Shown: positions 22,450-34,145 of the stretch, piece by piece
How the letters are laid out: each line of letters starts with the position of its first letter
Position numbering within the stretch: position 1 is the first letter of the stretch
Source of the DNA: Druceiella hillmani
Taxonomy: Eukaryota; Arthropoda; Insecta; Lepidoptera; Hepialidae
NCBI GenBank assembly: GCA_039881145.1
Contig: JAYKKI010000039.1
Coordinates: 20,144,001 to 20,208,000, forward strand
DNA length: 64,000 bases
Direction: 5' to 3'
Notes under the pieces: generated by a model
Database searches by the model: none
What the model was told of the DNA's origin: nothing
What the model saw: only the letters and a program-made list of their open reading frames with translations
Made by a program: the position numbers and the translations under genes

Positions 22450-23070
22450 GAGTGCTAGAGTGTTTCTGAATATTCGAGAGTGCACTTGAATGTTTAAGAA
22501 TACTCTAGAATATACCAAAATATTCAAATATGGTTTAGAAAATTCTAGAATTCTCGAGAATGTTCTTGAACATTACAGAATATTCAGAGAAAATGCTTTA
22601 GAAGTAGTGAGAAGTCTCTATACTATCCTAGAATAATGTAATAACATTCTTAAACATTCTGAAATATTCTTTAAAAATGCTTCTGAATGTCCAAGAATGT
22701 CCTAGAATATTAGAGAATGTTCCATCAAATACTTCCACAATGCTCTTGAATGTTCAGAAATTTTCACAAATGCTCTTGAATATTTTGTAATATTCCAGAA
22801 CGTTCAAGAATGTTCCATCACGTTATGTAAGTTATTGAAAGATTTAGGAATATTTTAGAATGTTCAAGACAGTTTTAGAACGTTGAAGGGATATCCTGTT
22901 CCCGCAACATTTAAGAAGTCCAGAAATTTGGAATGCGATGCGATGCGATAAGCGAAAGTGAATTGCTTCCAAGAGTGAACAGAGTATCAAGTAAAATTTT
23001 AATATTTTTTTAGATGGTTCTCGTCCCTTGGAAGGAAATTTTTGTTCTGGAACGTTCGAGAACATCTAAT
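22450..23070. repeat. GAAnnTTC-rich degenerate repeat
   Basis: About nine GAATATTC, GAATGTTC or GAACGTTC units, plus many related half sites (TAGAAT, AAGAAT, CTTGAA), recur every few tens of bases over about 600 bp. The units are palindromic and identical in form to heat-shock-element dimers (nGAAnnTTCn), but the irregular spacing suggests an old, diverged tandem repeat. No open frame accounts for the pattern. Confidence 0.55.
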
Positions 23071-23079
23071 AAGATACCA

Positions 23080-24735
23080 AAACATAAAACACGAGGAGAT
23101 CTCGCTAGTGTCGGGAAAGGGGTTAAATTGACACTCCTTTGGGACCACTGAAATCCATGTAATAGGGATGTTGTAATTGTGCTAGTTCCTTTCAGCAAGA
23201 ATTTAACCTTTTGGCAATGTCTGATATTATTATTTTAATAAAACGTCTGAAGTACAAATAAATTATCTAGAATATTAGTCATGTATGTGATCTATCTGAG
23301 AATGTGATGATTTATAGTGAGTAAAGAGATTTGTAAAGAATACAAATACACATAGCGTTATTGAAACTTTCTCCTTTAAAAGTTACTTAGCGGCAATATT
23401 TTATTCGGAATTAAAATTTGAATTTTTTCATCATTATTTACTTTTTAACTGATATCAAAAAGGAAGAGGCTATTGATTTGACGCATATGTTGCCTTTTTT
23501 TATGTCTGTACATCCATTTTGACAAGACACCTTAGTGGATTTATGTCATTTTCTGTGTTGTTTTAAATGTAAATTCAAATTACCACCACAGAAATTGATT
23601 GCCTTTCAAAAATAATGAATCATATATTTGGAATCGTAATTAAGGCTGTAGATCAATATAAATATCTATTAATGGTTAACATTAGTAGTATACAAATGAG
23701 ATAATTTCTTTAATTTGCTGACCCTTCTCTGTGTAGGGTAGTTTTCCAAGAAGAACTCATATACCTCCCAGTGCCACACACTCAGTTCCACAAAAATCAA
23801 TACTTTAGAGGTTTTCATTTTCTCTGTACTTTTTTGAAAAATCTTCAAGTCTAGTCATATAAATTTCTTTTCTTCGAAGTAATTGCACAAAAATCAAGAA
23901 AATTTGGTATGGAAGTAGAATAGTCATACAATAAGCATGTAATGACCAATTTTTGTGTTTATTCTTAGTTTCTGCTATAATTTAGAATTTGAATTTAATT
24001 TTCTGTTCCAAAAAAAAAATACTTTAAAAAAAATCACTGTCGTGAAATCTGTGTAACTTGATATTTGCTTACAGTCTTGAAAATTACCTTAAGATATGGT
24101 AATAGTCCAGACAAAAAATCATACTGATGTAATTATTGTAACATCTACAAAAATTAACATAATGTGAACTAAGTCACTAAACACAAAATGTGAAATTTCT
24201 GTCACAATCGTAATTTTAGCAAAACTAATTATGTTCCTTTTAAAAAAGTATTAATTCAACTCAAATTTACATATATGTGTAATTTCTTAATTGTTTCAAT
24301 TGAAACAATTAACAAATATACGCACACATGATATTTGTTGTTTCCTGGCAAATAATTAGTCTAAGTATATGTTCACGTCTCGAATTATAAATTTGTATTT
24401 ACTTTTCTTTCTATCTGAATATTATCTTCAAACCTTAAACTATAAATACTAAATAATTAAGCGTTTAAGGATATTTCGATTATAATACTAAATCTAGTAT
24501 TTTGTTGAGAAACAAAAAATTTAACATACAATTTCAAACTAAGAATAAACCCAACAACCATTCATTGAGGGCTTGCTATATAACTACTCTACTTTCATGT
24601 GATTTAGCGGAATAGTTTCCGACAAAAGTGATTTCTGTCAAATTTTCAAAATATAAAAAGACAATCATGACTTATAAATTATTGATTTTCACGGAAGTAA
24701 GTTTTTAAATAACTGCCATGAAGTCCTTTACCTGA
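23080..24735. other. Anonymous AT-rich stretch
   Basis: No coding, RNA or transposon signal that I can support. Confidence 0.5.
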
Positions 24736-24740
24736 AACTA

Positions 24741-24873
<133 letters not shown>

Positions 24874-25526
24874 TATATATTATATAAAAGAAATCATTTG
24901 TAAAAACAACACAAGAAAAATGAGAATTATGCTGGATAGTAGTTTTTCTAGAAACGCCGAGGAGAGATTGAAGAAACAGGATGAACCGAAGCTTTTCAAC
25001 AAAACCGGTAAACTGATTCTCATATTGAACACTGTTATCTTGTCAAAAGACATAACACTATTTTTTCTTCCAAGAGCAGTAAAAATGAAATGCATTATTT
25101 GGTTGTCAAATGGCTGTTAAATGAAATGTACCACAGATTTTAACAATGGCTTTCTGCAAAAATACTTTTATAACAAAAAATTATTTTTTCCTTTGCTTAG
25201 TTTTGCTTTATTTTCTTTTCACTAAAATAAACTTACTAGAAAGTTATTTCAACAAACATTGTAGTGTTTAACAGGTCGCAAAATTAATTTTATTAATTCA
25301 AACCAATTGAAATACTTAATTCCTATTCTGCATGATCGATCCATTAATTCTGTTGAGTATCTTGTCTTGAAATCGATTATTATTATGAATATTAAAACAA
25401 ATAGAGTCGCCTTTCTTCATGGGATCCGGAGTAGAACATTAATTTTAGAAGATAATCAGTTTTAGGATTAAAAATTTGTTACATAAATTCTCACATCTTT
25501 AATTCTCGCAAATTTGTTACATAAAT

Positions 25527-26317
25527 TCTTCATGATCATCTTGGCATGACATAGGTCAGCGCAAAATGGGTGCTGAGAATGCTCACACCGCTTCAAAAAC
25601 AATGCCTCGTGGAGTGTTCTCGCGTGTTTTTGGACCTCTGTAGTGAAGACGAGGATGAACTATTGAGCCGTATTATTATTGGAGAAGAAACTTGGGTTTA
25701 TCATTATGAACCTGATTCCAAACAAGGGCACAAAAAAGACACACCACCATCCAAAAAATTTAAGGTGTCAGTCGGCTGGAAAAATCATGGCGATAGTATT
25801 TTAGGGTTAAGAAGGAATCCTGTTGACGGATTATAAAGGTGTTTTTATAGAGATAAAGGTGTTTTCATAACCGGAAAATACTATGCGTCAATTCTAGAGA
25901 GGTTGAAAGAAGAGATCAAAGAAAAAAGAAGGGGAATATTGACCAAAAAGGTCCTGCTTTTGCACGACAACGCGCCTGTTCACATAAGCCGCGGTGCGAT
26001 GACCCCCCTGCACAAGATGTGCTTCTATATTTTGGGACACCCACCCTACAGTCCTGACCTGGCTCCCAATGATTATTATTTGTTCCAAACCTTAAAAAAG
26101 AACTTCGTGGAAAGAAGTTTTCAAGCGATGAAGAAGTGAAGGACGCAGTTTCAGCTTATTTTTCGGGCAAACACGAAACATTTTTTTATGAAGGTAATTG
26201 AAAGATTTGAAAAATGTATTAGGGTAGCAGGTGAATGTATTGAAAAAGAAAAATAATTTTGTATTTTTATTCTCACTCCTTATCCTTCATTCTGCGAACT
26301 TAAAAATGCCCCCTCGC
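25527..26317 (+). pseudogene. Mariner transposase, 5'-truncated copy
   Basis: Cut-and-paste DD34D transposase remnant. It starts inside the helix-turn-helix region (HDHLGMT), then RMLTPLQKQ, EETWVYHYEPDSKQ, KKFKVS, GVFITGKYYASILERLKEEI, LLHDNAPVH and HPPYSPDLAPNDYYLF, which carry the three acidic positions. Frameshifts occur near 25770-25850 and 26130. The right end reaches GAACTTAAAAATGCCCCCTC at 26296-26315, inverse of the left terminal repeat of the copy at 38078, so the 3' terminal repeat is kept and the 5' half is missing. Confidence 0.88.
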
Positions 26318-26842
26318 ATATTTCAATGTGGCAACGTATTTCCATATAAAATTAATAGCGATTTTATAAAAGTATAGATCTTGAATCAAATCAAGTATAT
26401 AAGTTGTTATGTTATATTACTTGCAAAGTCGGTTTCAGCTGAAGAGTATGGTTCATATGCATGAAACATTTCAGTTATTATAAACAAACTTCGCACAGAA
26501 ATATGGTATTTTTCTTTTAAATTTATGCGTCATGTTTATATATCAATCTTGTTATGTGTTGTTCTTGAAAATATTAAACATTAAAAATAATAAAAAGTTT
26601 GACAAAAAACCATTTTAAAATGTATTTATTGATTTTTTGTTCACAAAACTTGTTACAATAATAACATAGGTGCATGTATATAAGAAATACAAATATAATT
26701 CAATAAAATAAGCCAATCACACTCAAGTATCTTCAATAACCCAATACACATACGTTTATTAATTTGATTTACGATTCTTATTAAAAATATCTAAGTGCCT
26801 GTGTAATAAAACTTTAGATAAATTAACTACACGAATGATGCA

Positions 26843-27018
26843 TTACGTTTTTGATGCACCAATCAGTGACAAAGAATGATAATTGTAATTGGAATAATAA
26901 TTTTTATCTAGTCACTGGCAAGCCATAAACAGTTTATGACTTGTCAGTGAGTTGATAACAATTATTATCCAAATAGAATTATGACTCATTTTCAGTGATA
27001 AGTGTATCAAAAATGTAT
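26843..27018. repeat. Imperfect hairpin, MITE-like
   Basis: Two arms of about 88 bp, meeting at GCCATAAAC/AGTTTATGAC near 26930, are imperfect inverse copies: TTTTTGATGCACCAATCAGTG on the left, against CAGTGATAAGTGTATCAAAAA on the right, with GATAATTGTAATTGGAATAA against TTGATAACAATTATTATCC. No coding capacity; size and form fit a MITE. Confidence 0.6.
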
Positions 27019-27094
27019 GGATAGCATGAGGCTGCTCATTAATCTTTAATACACGGAAAGAAATAATTTATTCTATATATAATAAAACTTTAGT

Positions 27095-27401
27095 GGTAGA
27101 AAAGAATTTTGAATATATTTGGCGTTAATTTTGTAGAAAGTCATTATTCACAATTAAATGAAGCTACGTGATGTAGTATTATTTCTACCATCCTTAATTT
27201 CTTTACCACGACCTAGGTTTCGTTGTAGAACAACATCTTCAGGTGGGATATAAGCAAAGACTATCTTTGCTTATATCCCACCTGAAGATGATCCCACCTG
27301 TGTGATGTAATACAAAGAAACCTAGGTTATGGTAAAGAAATTGAAGATAGTAGAAATAATACTACATCACATAGTTTCATTTAATTGTGGGTAGAAAAGA
27401 A
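27095..27401. mobile_element. Hammerhead-bearing repeat, copy 2: inverted dimer with 12-bp target duplication
   Basis: GGTAGAAAAGAA occurs at 27095-27106 and 27390-27401 and flanks 283 bp. The left half is a minus-strand unit ending in the family terminus (reverse complement ...ACGCCAAATATATTC), the right half a plus-strand unit of the same family starting at about 27268; they meet head to head at GCAAAGACTATCTTTGC. The right unit's ribozyme core is rearranged; the left one is intact. Head-to-head partial copies and a short variable target duplication are typical of Penelope-like elements. Confidence 0.7.
27206..27247 (-). ncRNA. Candidate type I hammerhead ribozyme
   Basis: The minus-strand RNA reads CCCAC, CUGAAGA, U, GUUGU-UCU-ACAAC, GAAA, CCUAGG, UC, GUGG. 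This gives every element of a type I hammerhead: stem I CCAC/GUGG (4 bp), box CUGANGA, stem II (5 bp, loop UCU), box GAAA, helix III ACC/GGU closed by UA or formed as the 8-nt palindrome ACCUAGGU between two molecules, and the GUC cleavage triplet, with cleavage predicted after C at 27210. Very short palindromic helix III is known from dimeric hammerheads of retrozymes and Penelope-like elements. One deviation: an extra U between CUGAAGA and stem II. Activity is inferred, not shown. Confidence 0.7.
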
Positions 27402-27573
27402 ATTAAAAACTTTACACTGATACAGCATAATTTTTTTATCAAATCTCTTTTAATGTTGACAGATCTAATGAAGAAGGAGACTGGTAAATACATTAAATTG
27501 CAATTTTAATTTCATTTCAATCATTAACAAACGAAGCGAGAGTAAAACGTGGTAAATGCACTTCTTAATATAT

Positions 27574-27746
27574 TTACATTCTCATAAGATGAGAGAATTG
27601 TGTTAAAACTATCACGTACGTCGCAGTCAATCCCAAAAAACTGAGTAATAACGAAGTTCTTAATTGTATAAAATTGCAAAGTGTAAATTTCCCCAATCGG
27701 TTTAGTTCAACCAGTTTATAAATATCAATAATCGTCTGACGTTGAT
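27574..27746 (-). CDS. Gustatory receptor B, terminal exon (TM7)
   Basis: Acceptor TTTACAG; the first two bases AT complete the Asp codon begun by exon 3. The frame reads DQRQTIIDIYKLVELNRLGK, FTLCNFIQLRTSLLLSFLGL, TATYVIVLTQFSHL, then TAA at 27576-27574. TYVIVLTQF is the diagnostic gustatory-receptor C-terminal motif. Length 173 bp compared with 182 bp in receptor A. Confidence 0.9.
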
Positions 27747-28115
27747 CTGTAAACAGATAATTAATATTATATGTTTCTTAAATAGAATAAAATGAATTAC
27801 AATTTCAAAGCAATTATTTTTTATAATGACTTATATAGTAAGAATGTAAGTATTATGTGTTACTTCATAAATTCCATATAATTTTCGATAACCTTGGAAC
27901 CTCATAATATATATTTCAACAATAAAAACTGTAAATGCAACAAAATAAAATATTTACTATATTCAGAGATAAGTTACGGTTTCATTACTTCTTTAGTCGT
28001 ATAGTTGCTTTTTTGCATTTCACATAAACACCATCAATGGTGACATATATACCATAAATCAATAATACTTGTGCACTTGCGAAAACTTAGAAATTGAAAT
28101 TATTTGCCAACTAAC

Positions 28116-28266
28116 CTTCACGGGCCACAAACTTAATTTTCATGAGTATCAGTTTAGTCTGCTCTACTGCGTGTTCAATTTTTTGACAATAATTACAAAT
28201 TAGTAAAATAGGTACGATGAGATGCAGCGCCCATATTATCAAATAGTTTAGTTTCATACGTTGGCT
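28116..28266 (-). CDS. Gustatory receptor B, exon 3 (TM6)
   Basis: Acceptor ATTTCAG and donor G|GTTAGT bound 151 bp, phase 0 in and phase 1 out. The product SQRMKLNYLIIWALHLIV, PILLICNYCQKIEHAVEQTK is TM6 followed by the conserved C..C...E...T-type loop of this receptor family. Same position and phases as exon 3 of receptor A. Confidence 0.88.
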
Positions 28267-28770
28267 CTGAAATAAAAATATTTCATTTACATTTGTAATT
28301 TAAAAACAATGTTGAACAATTTTATTTTCTTAGAAGTGGCTTCAATATACAAATCTGAATAAACACACAAGAGTGGAGAATACTTATTGTAGAAGAATTC
28401 TTCCCACAATTAATGGAGTTAGAAGTCAGTGGAAATTATTATGAATTTCATTGAAATATAAAACCAAAAATGAGAAAAATTGTAAAAGTTATACTCACAC
28501 TTCTTCTAAAGTGAAATAAATATATAAAACTCTAGACATTATAAGATCTTTCATTTCTGTTTCCTGGCTTAGTTTTGGAAAACAAATTTAATATACTCGC
28601 ACTGGTGGTAGAAACTAATTGATTTGAAAAGAGTTCAGGGAAGATGTTTTGACAAGAAGATCGTACACAATATTTGAAAATCAATAAATTATATATATAA
28701 ATGAATGTCCGTATATACATAGGTAACTCGGAAAAAAATATCCAGAACTATAAAAATTATGAAGTAAAAT

Positions 28771-28950
28771 CTTATTAAGAAATTTTTCTATCGTCTCTTG
28801 GTCTAAATCGTTTCTAGGTAGTGACTTATTAAAAAATTTTTCTATCGTCTCTAGGTCTAAATCGTTTCTAGGTAGTAACTTATTAAGAAATTTTTCTATT
28901 GTCTCTAGGTCTAAATCGTATCTAGGTAGTAACTTATTAAGAAATTTTTA
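28771..28950. repeat. 54-bp tandem repeat, about 3.3 units
   Basis: CTTATTAAGAAATTTTTCTA starts at 28771 and recurs at 28825, 28879 and 28933, an exact 54-bp period; each unit also carries GGTCTAAATCG and CTAGGTAGT. Units differ at only a few bases, so the array is recent. It lies in intron 2 of receptor B. Confidence 0.92.
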
Positions 28951-29732
28951 AAAATTCTACTCCTAAAGATGGTAAAATTTAAACAATTGTATTTAAACGA
29001 TTAGACAGAAATAAAGGAATATTTATTAATTAAAAAGAAAATGGAACAAACTAGAGCCATGATCTCTTTTCCCCGTGTAAAGCCCTGACCGGCAGCCTAT
29101 TCTTAATGATTAGAATGGCGTTTAATATATAATATCTCTTAAGGGCATATTTTAATTTTTGATGAAAAACCTCTATTTTTAAATTTACTCTGAATTTTAG
29201 GATTACGATGATTTTGATATGAAAGATAGATCATCCTGATGAGATTAGATAAAATCAGCTTTTTTCAATTCAAGTCCCACCAAAACCATGGAAAAAGTGC
29301 AAGATTAAAGGATTTATTTCAAACAAAAATACTTTCATTTGAAAAGTGAGAATAGTAGGGTCGTTGTGGCAACAGTAGGTAAAGTGACACTTAGCCAGTG
29401 CCATTTTGGACAAAAAGAGTAGGGCAATAGCTGTGTCTCTTTCACAGTAGTTTTCACATGGACATGACCCTCTCCATGCTAGCCATTGTGCTGCTCGGAC
29501 GCGTAGTGAACGGTACAAAAATTAATTTGTGTTTCGAGACCACAAAATTAAAAAAAATCACATAAGTTTTGTTGTTTTCTTCTTCCATGGGTATTAATTT
29601 TATCTGCTGAGTTATCAATTTTACGTAATAACTAATTCTTAATGTTTCATTTGACAGTAAATTAGGGATTGCCAGTACAGTAATAGTTTCTCTTATTGCA
29701 TCATAAAATTAAAATGACATGGGTGGTACACA

Positions 29733-30110
29733 GTGGGTCATTTCCAAAGTGGGCACAGTGAGTGGACTCACTGTGTACCTGTAGGTGCGTACCGGCAGGT
29801 GGGTCCAAATAAAATCGAAGATAATTACAATGCCTATATTTTACGCACTTTATGTGGAAAAATAGGTAATCACTCCAAAGAAGACATGAAAGAAGCTCTT
29901 CGAAAAATTTGGTCAGGAAAAAAATACATGCAGTAAAAAAGAAAATTCCATTTCCAACGCTACAACATTATGCAGCCAAAGTAAAAGCATCAACAAGTAC
30001 TGAAAATGTAAGGCTTGTGCCGCATTATGACATTAACATAGTTGTCAGGGGTGAGCAAGAACAAACACGTACTTAATATTATAAAAATTGCATGAAGAAA
30101 AAAAAAATTA
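29733..30110 (+). pseudogene. pogo/CENP-B-type (psq helix-turn-helix) transposase fragment
   Basis: Inside receptor B intron 2, on the opposite strand: HSKEDMKEALRKIWSGKKYM, then in a shifted frame KIPFPTLQHYAAKVKAS. This is the pipsqueak-like helix-turn-helix (W..ED...AL..I..G......A...IP..TL..Y) at the N terminus of pogo/jerky-type transposases. A one-base frameshift and a following stop end it; no DDE domain is seen. Confidence 0.55.
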
Positions 30111-30893
30111 AAGCCGGGAAACCAAAGTTTTATTAATTTATCACAAAGTAGCACTGATAGAGCATCTTGCCAAATCCCCATAAATATAATTATTATTCCC
30201 AAAATAACAAAGGAACAATTGACATGTATGCAAGCTAATAGTTACAAATTAATACATAAAGTTTTTAATTAGTAATTATTAGCGATTAATACTTTTTATA
30301 TTTGCGAAAGTACACAATGTTTATTTCATATTTTCAGAGTAAAACGATTATATATACGTAATGTTTATTTAGTAAATGTAAATAGTATTTAGTAAAGCAA
30401 ATGGTTTAAATTTTTAAACTAAAAACCCTCCAAACAACTATGTGGGGTCCACATATCTAACTTAATATCTTCGGGTTGCATTTAGGAAGAGTACAAAGGA
30501 AGGTAGTTATTGCACGTGAACCTAAAACTAGTGTTAATAAACAAAATTATTGAACATTTTAATTGAATTATAGAGAAATGTGCTTATATAAATTTTATTT
30601 CAGTTTCTGAAGCAGATTGTAAATGATTTATTAATGTAGACCCCTTGACATAACGAAGATTTAAGATGCTCAAGAAGTTAAACACACATGCTATTTTTCA
30701 CTATGGTAAAGATTAGCAAATTGATTGCATGCGAGAGAAGAATTATCAAATTATCTAGTAATAAATAACATCAAATCAAATATATCTGATAAAAGTGGAG
30801 ATCCTCATTTTATTAAAATTTCTATCGAAATTCACATTGATTCACATATTTATGTTGAAGAGAAAATTTCTGTTAAGGCAAATCTTTACTTAC

Positions 30894-30971
30894 TTCATCC
30901 GTCCATGTGAATATTGCACCGCCTATTGACATGAACTGGGTCATAAAGCAAATTATGAATGCCAGAAATAT
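30894..30971 (-). CDS. Gustatory receptor B, exon 2 (TM5)
   Basis: Acceptor TTATTTGCAG and donor GAA|GTAAGT enclose 78 bp, phase 0/0: IFLAFIICFMTQFMSIGG followed by AIFTWTDE, a transmembrane segment. Equal in length to exon 2 of receptor A. Confidence 0.88.
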
Positions 30972-31156
30972 CTGCAAATAATTTTTGTAAACCAATTATA
31001 ATTTGTAATATTAATTACATTAAAATAAAATAATATATAAAGTATAAATTTCTGACTATTCAGTTTCCACTTTCTTTCTTACGGCACTTAAAACCTTATT
31101 TTAATTTAAAACATTATGAAAAACTGTGTATGTTTAACAAGACCTCCCCAATATTT

Positions 31157-31222
<66 letters not shown>

Positions 31223-31310
31223 TATTTAATATTTAAATTATATACAATAGTAATACACATATGTGATTACTATGACAATTATAAACTTTAATAATTTTAA
31301 TTGATGTTAC

Positions 31311-32081
31311 CTGTTTATCGAAGCAACGGCTCGCAAGAATACACAAACGAGACATCTTGATGTAGAAATCCGTAAGCTGGAATGTACCTTCCATGTTGGA
31401 TTGTGTATTATGGAATTTTTGTAAATAAATTAAATGACATTGATTTGGATGCTTTTCACATCGTCGCAAAGCTATTATTAGTTGCTTATTTATAATCTGT
31501 AGTCTCTTAAAGACGTAAAATAATATCAATGTGAAATAAAATGTTTCTAAATGAAACATTGTATATGCTGAATAGAAAATACAAAACTTAATAATTATGG
31601 AAAAGCCAAAACAGACAACATCAAGGATAAAAACACATAACTGCGTTATAATTACAAAAACCACAGAAAATATGGTTATACGTTTAGATTTGAGATACAA
31701 ATCCTTTCTGCACGCCATGTCAAAATATTTTTCGATTTTATTGAGTAACTTCATCAGTTCTGCGTGAATATTTCTACACCAGAAGATGTCAATTGAGATT
31801 ACATAACAAAATTGTATTAAAAACAGAAACATGTAAATATTATGAAAAAATTGATAAGTTGAATTTTCACTAAAAACACTCAAGTGCCCTGAGTAAAAAT
31901 AACCTGCTGTGATAGCGTATATTAGAGACCACACACTGAAGCATTGCCGCATTCGAGTTAAAACTGAACATTTTAAAGTTTTAGACCCGAATCTACATAA
32001 CCCCAAGATGGACTCAAAAATATTCAAGGCTTTAAAACTTTCTTCAATATCGGGAATTTCTAATTGTTGTTGCTGTGACAT
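31311..32081 (-). CDS. Gustatory receptor B, exon 1 (TM1-TM4)
   Basis: First exon (257 codons) of an insect gustatory receptor: a seven-transmembrane, inverted-topology ligand-gated channel of chemosensory neurons. The start at 32081 (MSQQQQLEIPDIEE) is chosen over 32129 because it gives the short soluble N terminus usual in the family; the upstream Met is followed by hydrophobic text of no obvious role. Hydrophobic segments lie near residues 45-65, 75-97, 130-155 and 160-195. The intracellular loop SRLCILASRCFDKQ precedes the donor CAG|GTAACA. With exons 2-4 the protein is about 390 residues, the normal length. No stop or frameshift was seen, so this gene appears intact. Introns 2 and 3 are 2.6 and 0.37 kb. 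Ligand unknown. Confidence 0.88.
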
Positions 32082-32139
32082 TTTAAAGGCCAATATCTGG
32101 AATGTATTGAAGACCAATGTGACATTCAACCTAGTCTAC

Positions 32140-32619
32140 AATAAAAACGTTCTTGAAGGCGAATCTAATTTGTGTTAAGAGCTTTGTTACTTATCTTCAT
32201 CTACATCAAAAATTAATCTTTGTTTCAAATGTTGCCTTGGAAACACACTTTTTATACAAACGGGTGCCAATAAACAAATTTAAGAGTTTTAGTAAAACCT
32301 TTTAATTAAACGAAGTACATAAAAACTATATAAAAATTTAAATTTAAAATTTGTCCTAAAACGAATAGTTTAAGTATAATTCACATATTTTCGTGACGAA
32401 CGTGGAATTGTAAGTGAACTGACAATGACATGTCCATTAAATGGTGGTCACCTTTTTTGTATGATGTCTTTTATTTTTAGAAGTAAGTCGGGGCTAAGGC
32501 ACAGCTCATTTATATAATATAAGAAATTCGTATTCACAGATCGATACACAATGGGGCGATCGAATGCTATTGCTAATATGGGTTCCACATGAATTATACA
32601 CATATATGAATTATATTTG

Positions 32620-32650
<31 letters not shown>

Positions 32651-33390
32651 TTTCTTTGAATTCGCTCCACTTACTTAAATTAATGGTAGTTAGAGAGTTA
32701 ATAACGTTTAATTAGATTATGCTTAATGTATGTTGATAATCTGTGGCTATGCCTTTGAACGTATAATGCTTAACTTAACCATTATGACATGCAGCATGAT
32801 ACTTTGTAAACTCTATTATGTTAATTATACTACATGATATGGTGGTGGAAATATTAATTAATTGACCATATCTCTAAATAATGTAACTTTGAATACTTAA
32901 CCACGTTACTTATATTTCCATATTAATTATATTCGTTGTGGCCTAGTATTAAATAACTTTCAGTAGCGATTCAGGTGTATAGTTTGAATTTCTACCAAAT
33001 TCTCATTTAAAAATTAAATCAAACAACTTTGTACACAATCGTAATTAGTTTAACGTTTTGGATCTAAACAAAATATCATTGCAACATTTGGGCAGAAAAC
33101 ATGTCACACACTTTATGAAATATAACTAATGTTTAGTTCAATGTGACTAATGTTTAGGACATACTATAAATATTCTATTCAAGAAAATGACATCATTATT
33201 TTGAATTGATTCTCCTGATGCAACTTTTTCTTAATTAATTATATCTTAAATAAGATTACTCACGTATATACTAACATTATTTTGATTATAACAACATGTG
33301 ATGCTTTTCAAGATAAAGATTACCCAAAAAGGTAATTATATGCCATTTGTATTTGAATACAATTTCACGCATATGGGCACCACAGCTGAT
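32140..33390. other. Upstream region of receptor B, no recognised element
   Basis: Contains the presumptive promoter of receptor B, but I cannot name a TATA box or initiator with confidence. A short TA tract lies at 32616-32650. No other coding sequence was recognised. Confidence 0.4.
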
Positions 33391-33394
33391 TTGA

Positions 33395-33955
33395 GTGAAA
33401 CACAATCTAGAAGTCCAATTCTCAACCATTTTTTCGAGCAATCATTTGTTCAAAGATGAGGCTCATTTTTGGTTGAATGACCCATATTTCTGCCAAAATG
33501 ATGCCGACGAGAATGTTACAATCAATGGAGTGCACCATAGATCCATTATTACTGACGTTTGCGTTCCCCAACTTAATGGTACTAATGTTGAAGAGCGTTA
33601 GTTTCAATAAGACGGTGCAACATGCAATACTGCACACGACACATTCAATTTATTGCAAGTAAGATTTAATGAGTGCATAATTTTGCTTAATGCCCTTGTG
33701 AATTGACCTCCACAATCGTGTGATATCATTACATCTATGGATTATTTTCAGTCGGATATGTGAAGTCGTTAGCACATGCAGATAAACCACAGATGTTGGG
33801 CTACTTGGAAGACAACGTTCGCTGTGTTATTGCTAATATACGACCCCAATTACTTGAATAATATTGGACTCGTAGATTGCGCTTCATTCGAGCCAGCCAT
33901 GGCGTCCGAATACCTAAAATTATACTTAAACACAAATGACATGCAATTACCTTTT
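33395..33955 (+). pseudogene. IS630/Tc1-mariner-superfamily DDE transposase remnant
   Basis: Fragments in order: FKDEAHFWLNDPYF (first Asp region, normally FSDEAHFWLNG), NDADENVTINGVHHRS, then FQ*DGATCNTAHDTFNLLQ (normally WFQQDGATCHTA), and a decayed SCD...DYF block. This is the insect family of IS630-like transposases with a WFQQDGATCHTA motif. Stops interrupt it, and downstream text (ANHLLNTN...) is scrambled. Related to the copy at 56.1-57.0 kb. Confidence 0.75.
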
Positions 33956-33959
33956 TAAT

Positions 33960-34096
33960 AAATTTTTAGAGTTGAATGCCCCTAAATAAACATAAAAACA
34001 CAAAAAAAGTAAATTTAAATATACATTTTCATTAATCCAGGTTATATGGAATGCTCTCTTCGTGATAATATATCGTGATATATACATATATATATG

Positions 34097-34145
<49 letters not shown>

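Noticed and set aside
24920..25120. 66-codon plus-strand frame (MRIMLDSSFSRNAEE...)
   Set aside because: Charged and mildly protein-like, but no family, splice sites or neighbours support it and the opposite strand is open as well.
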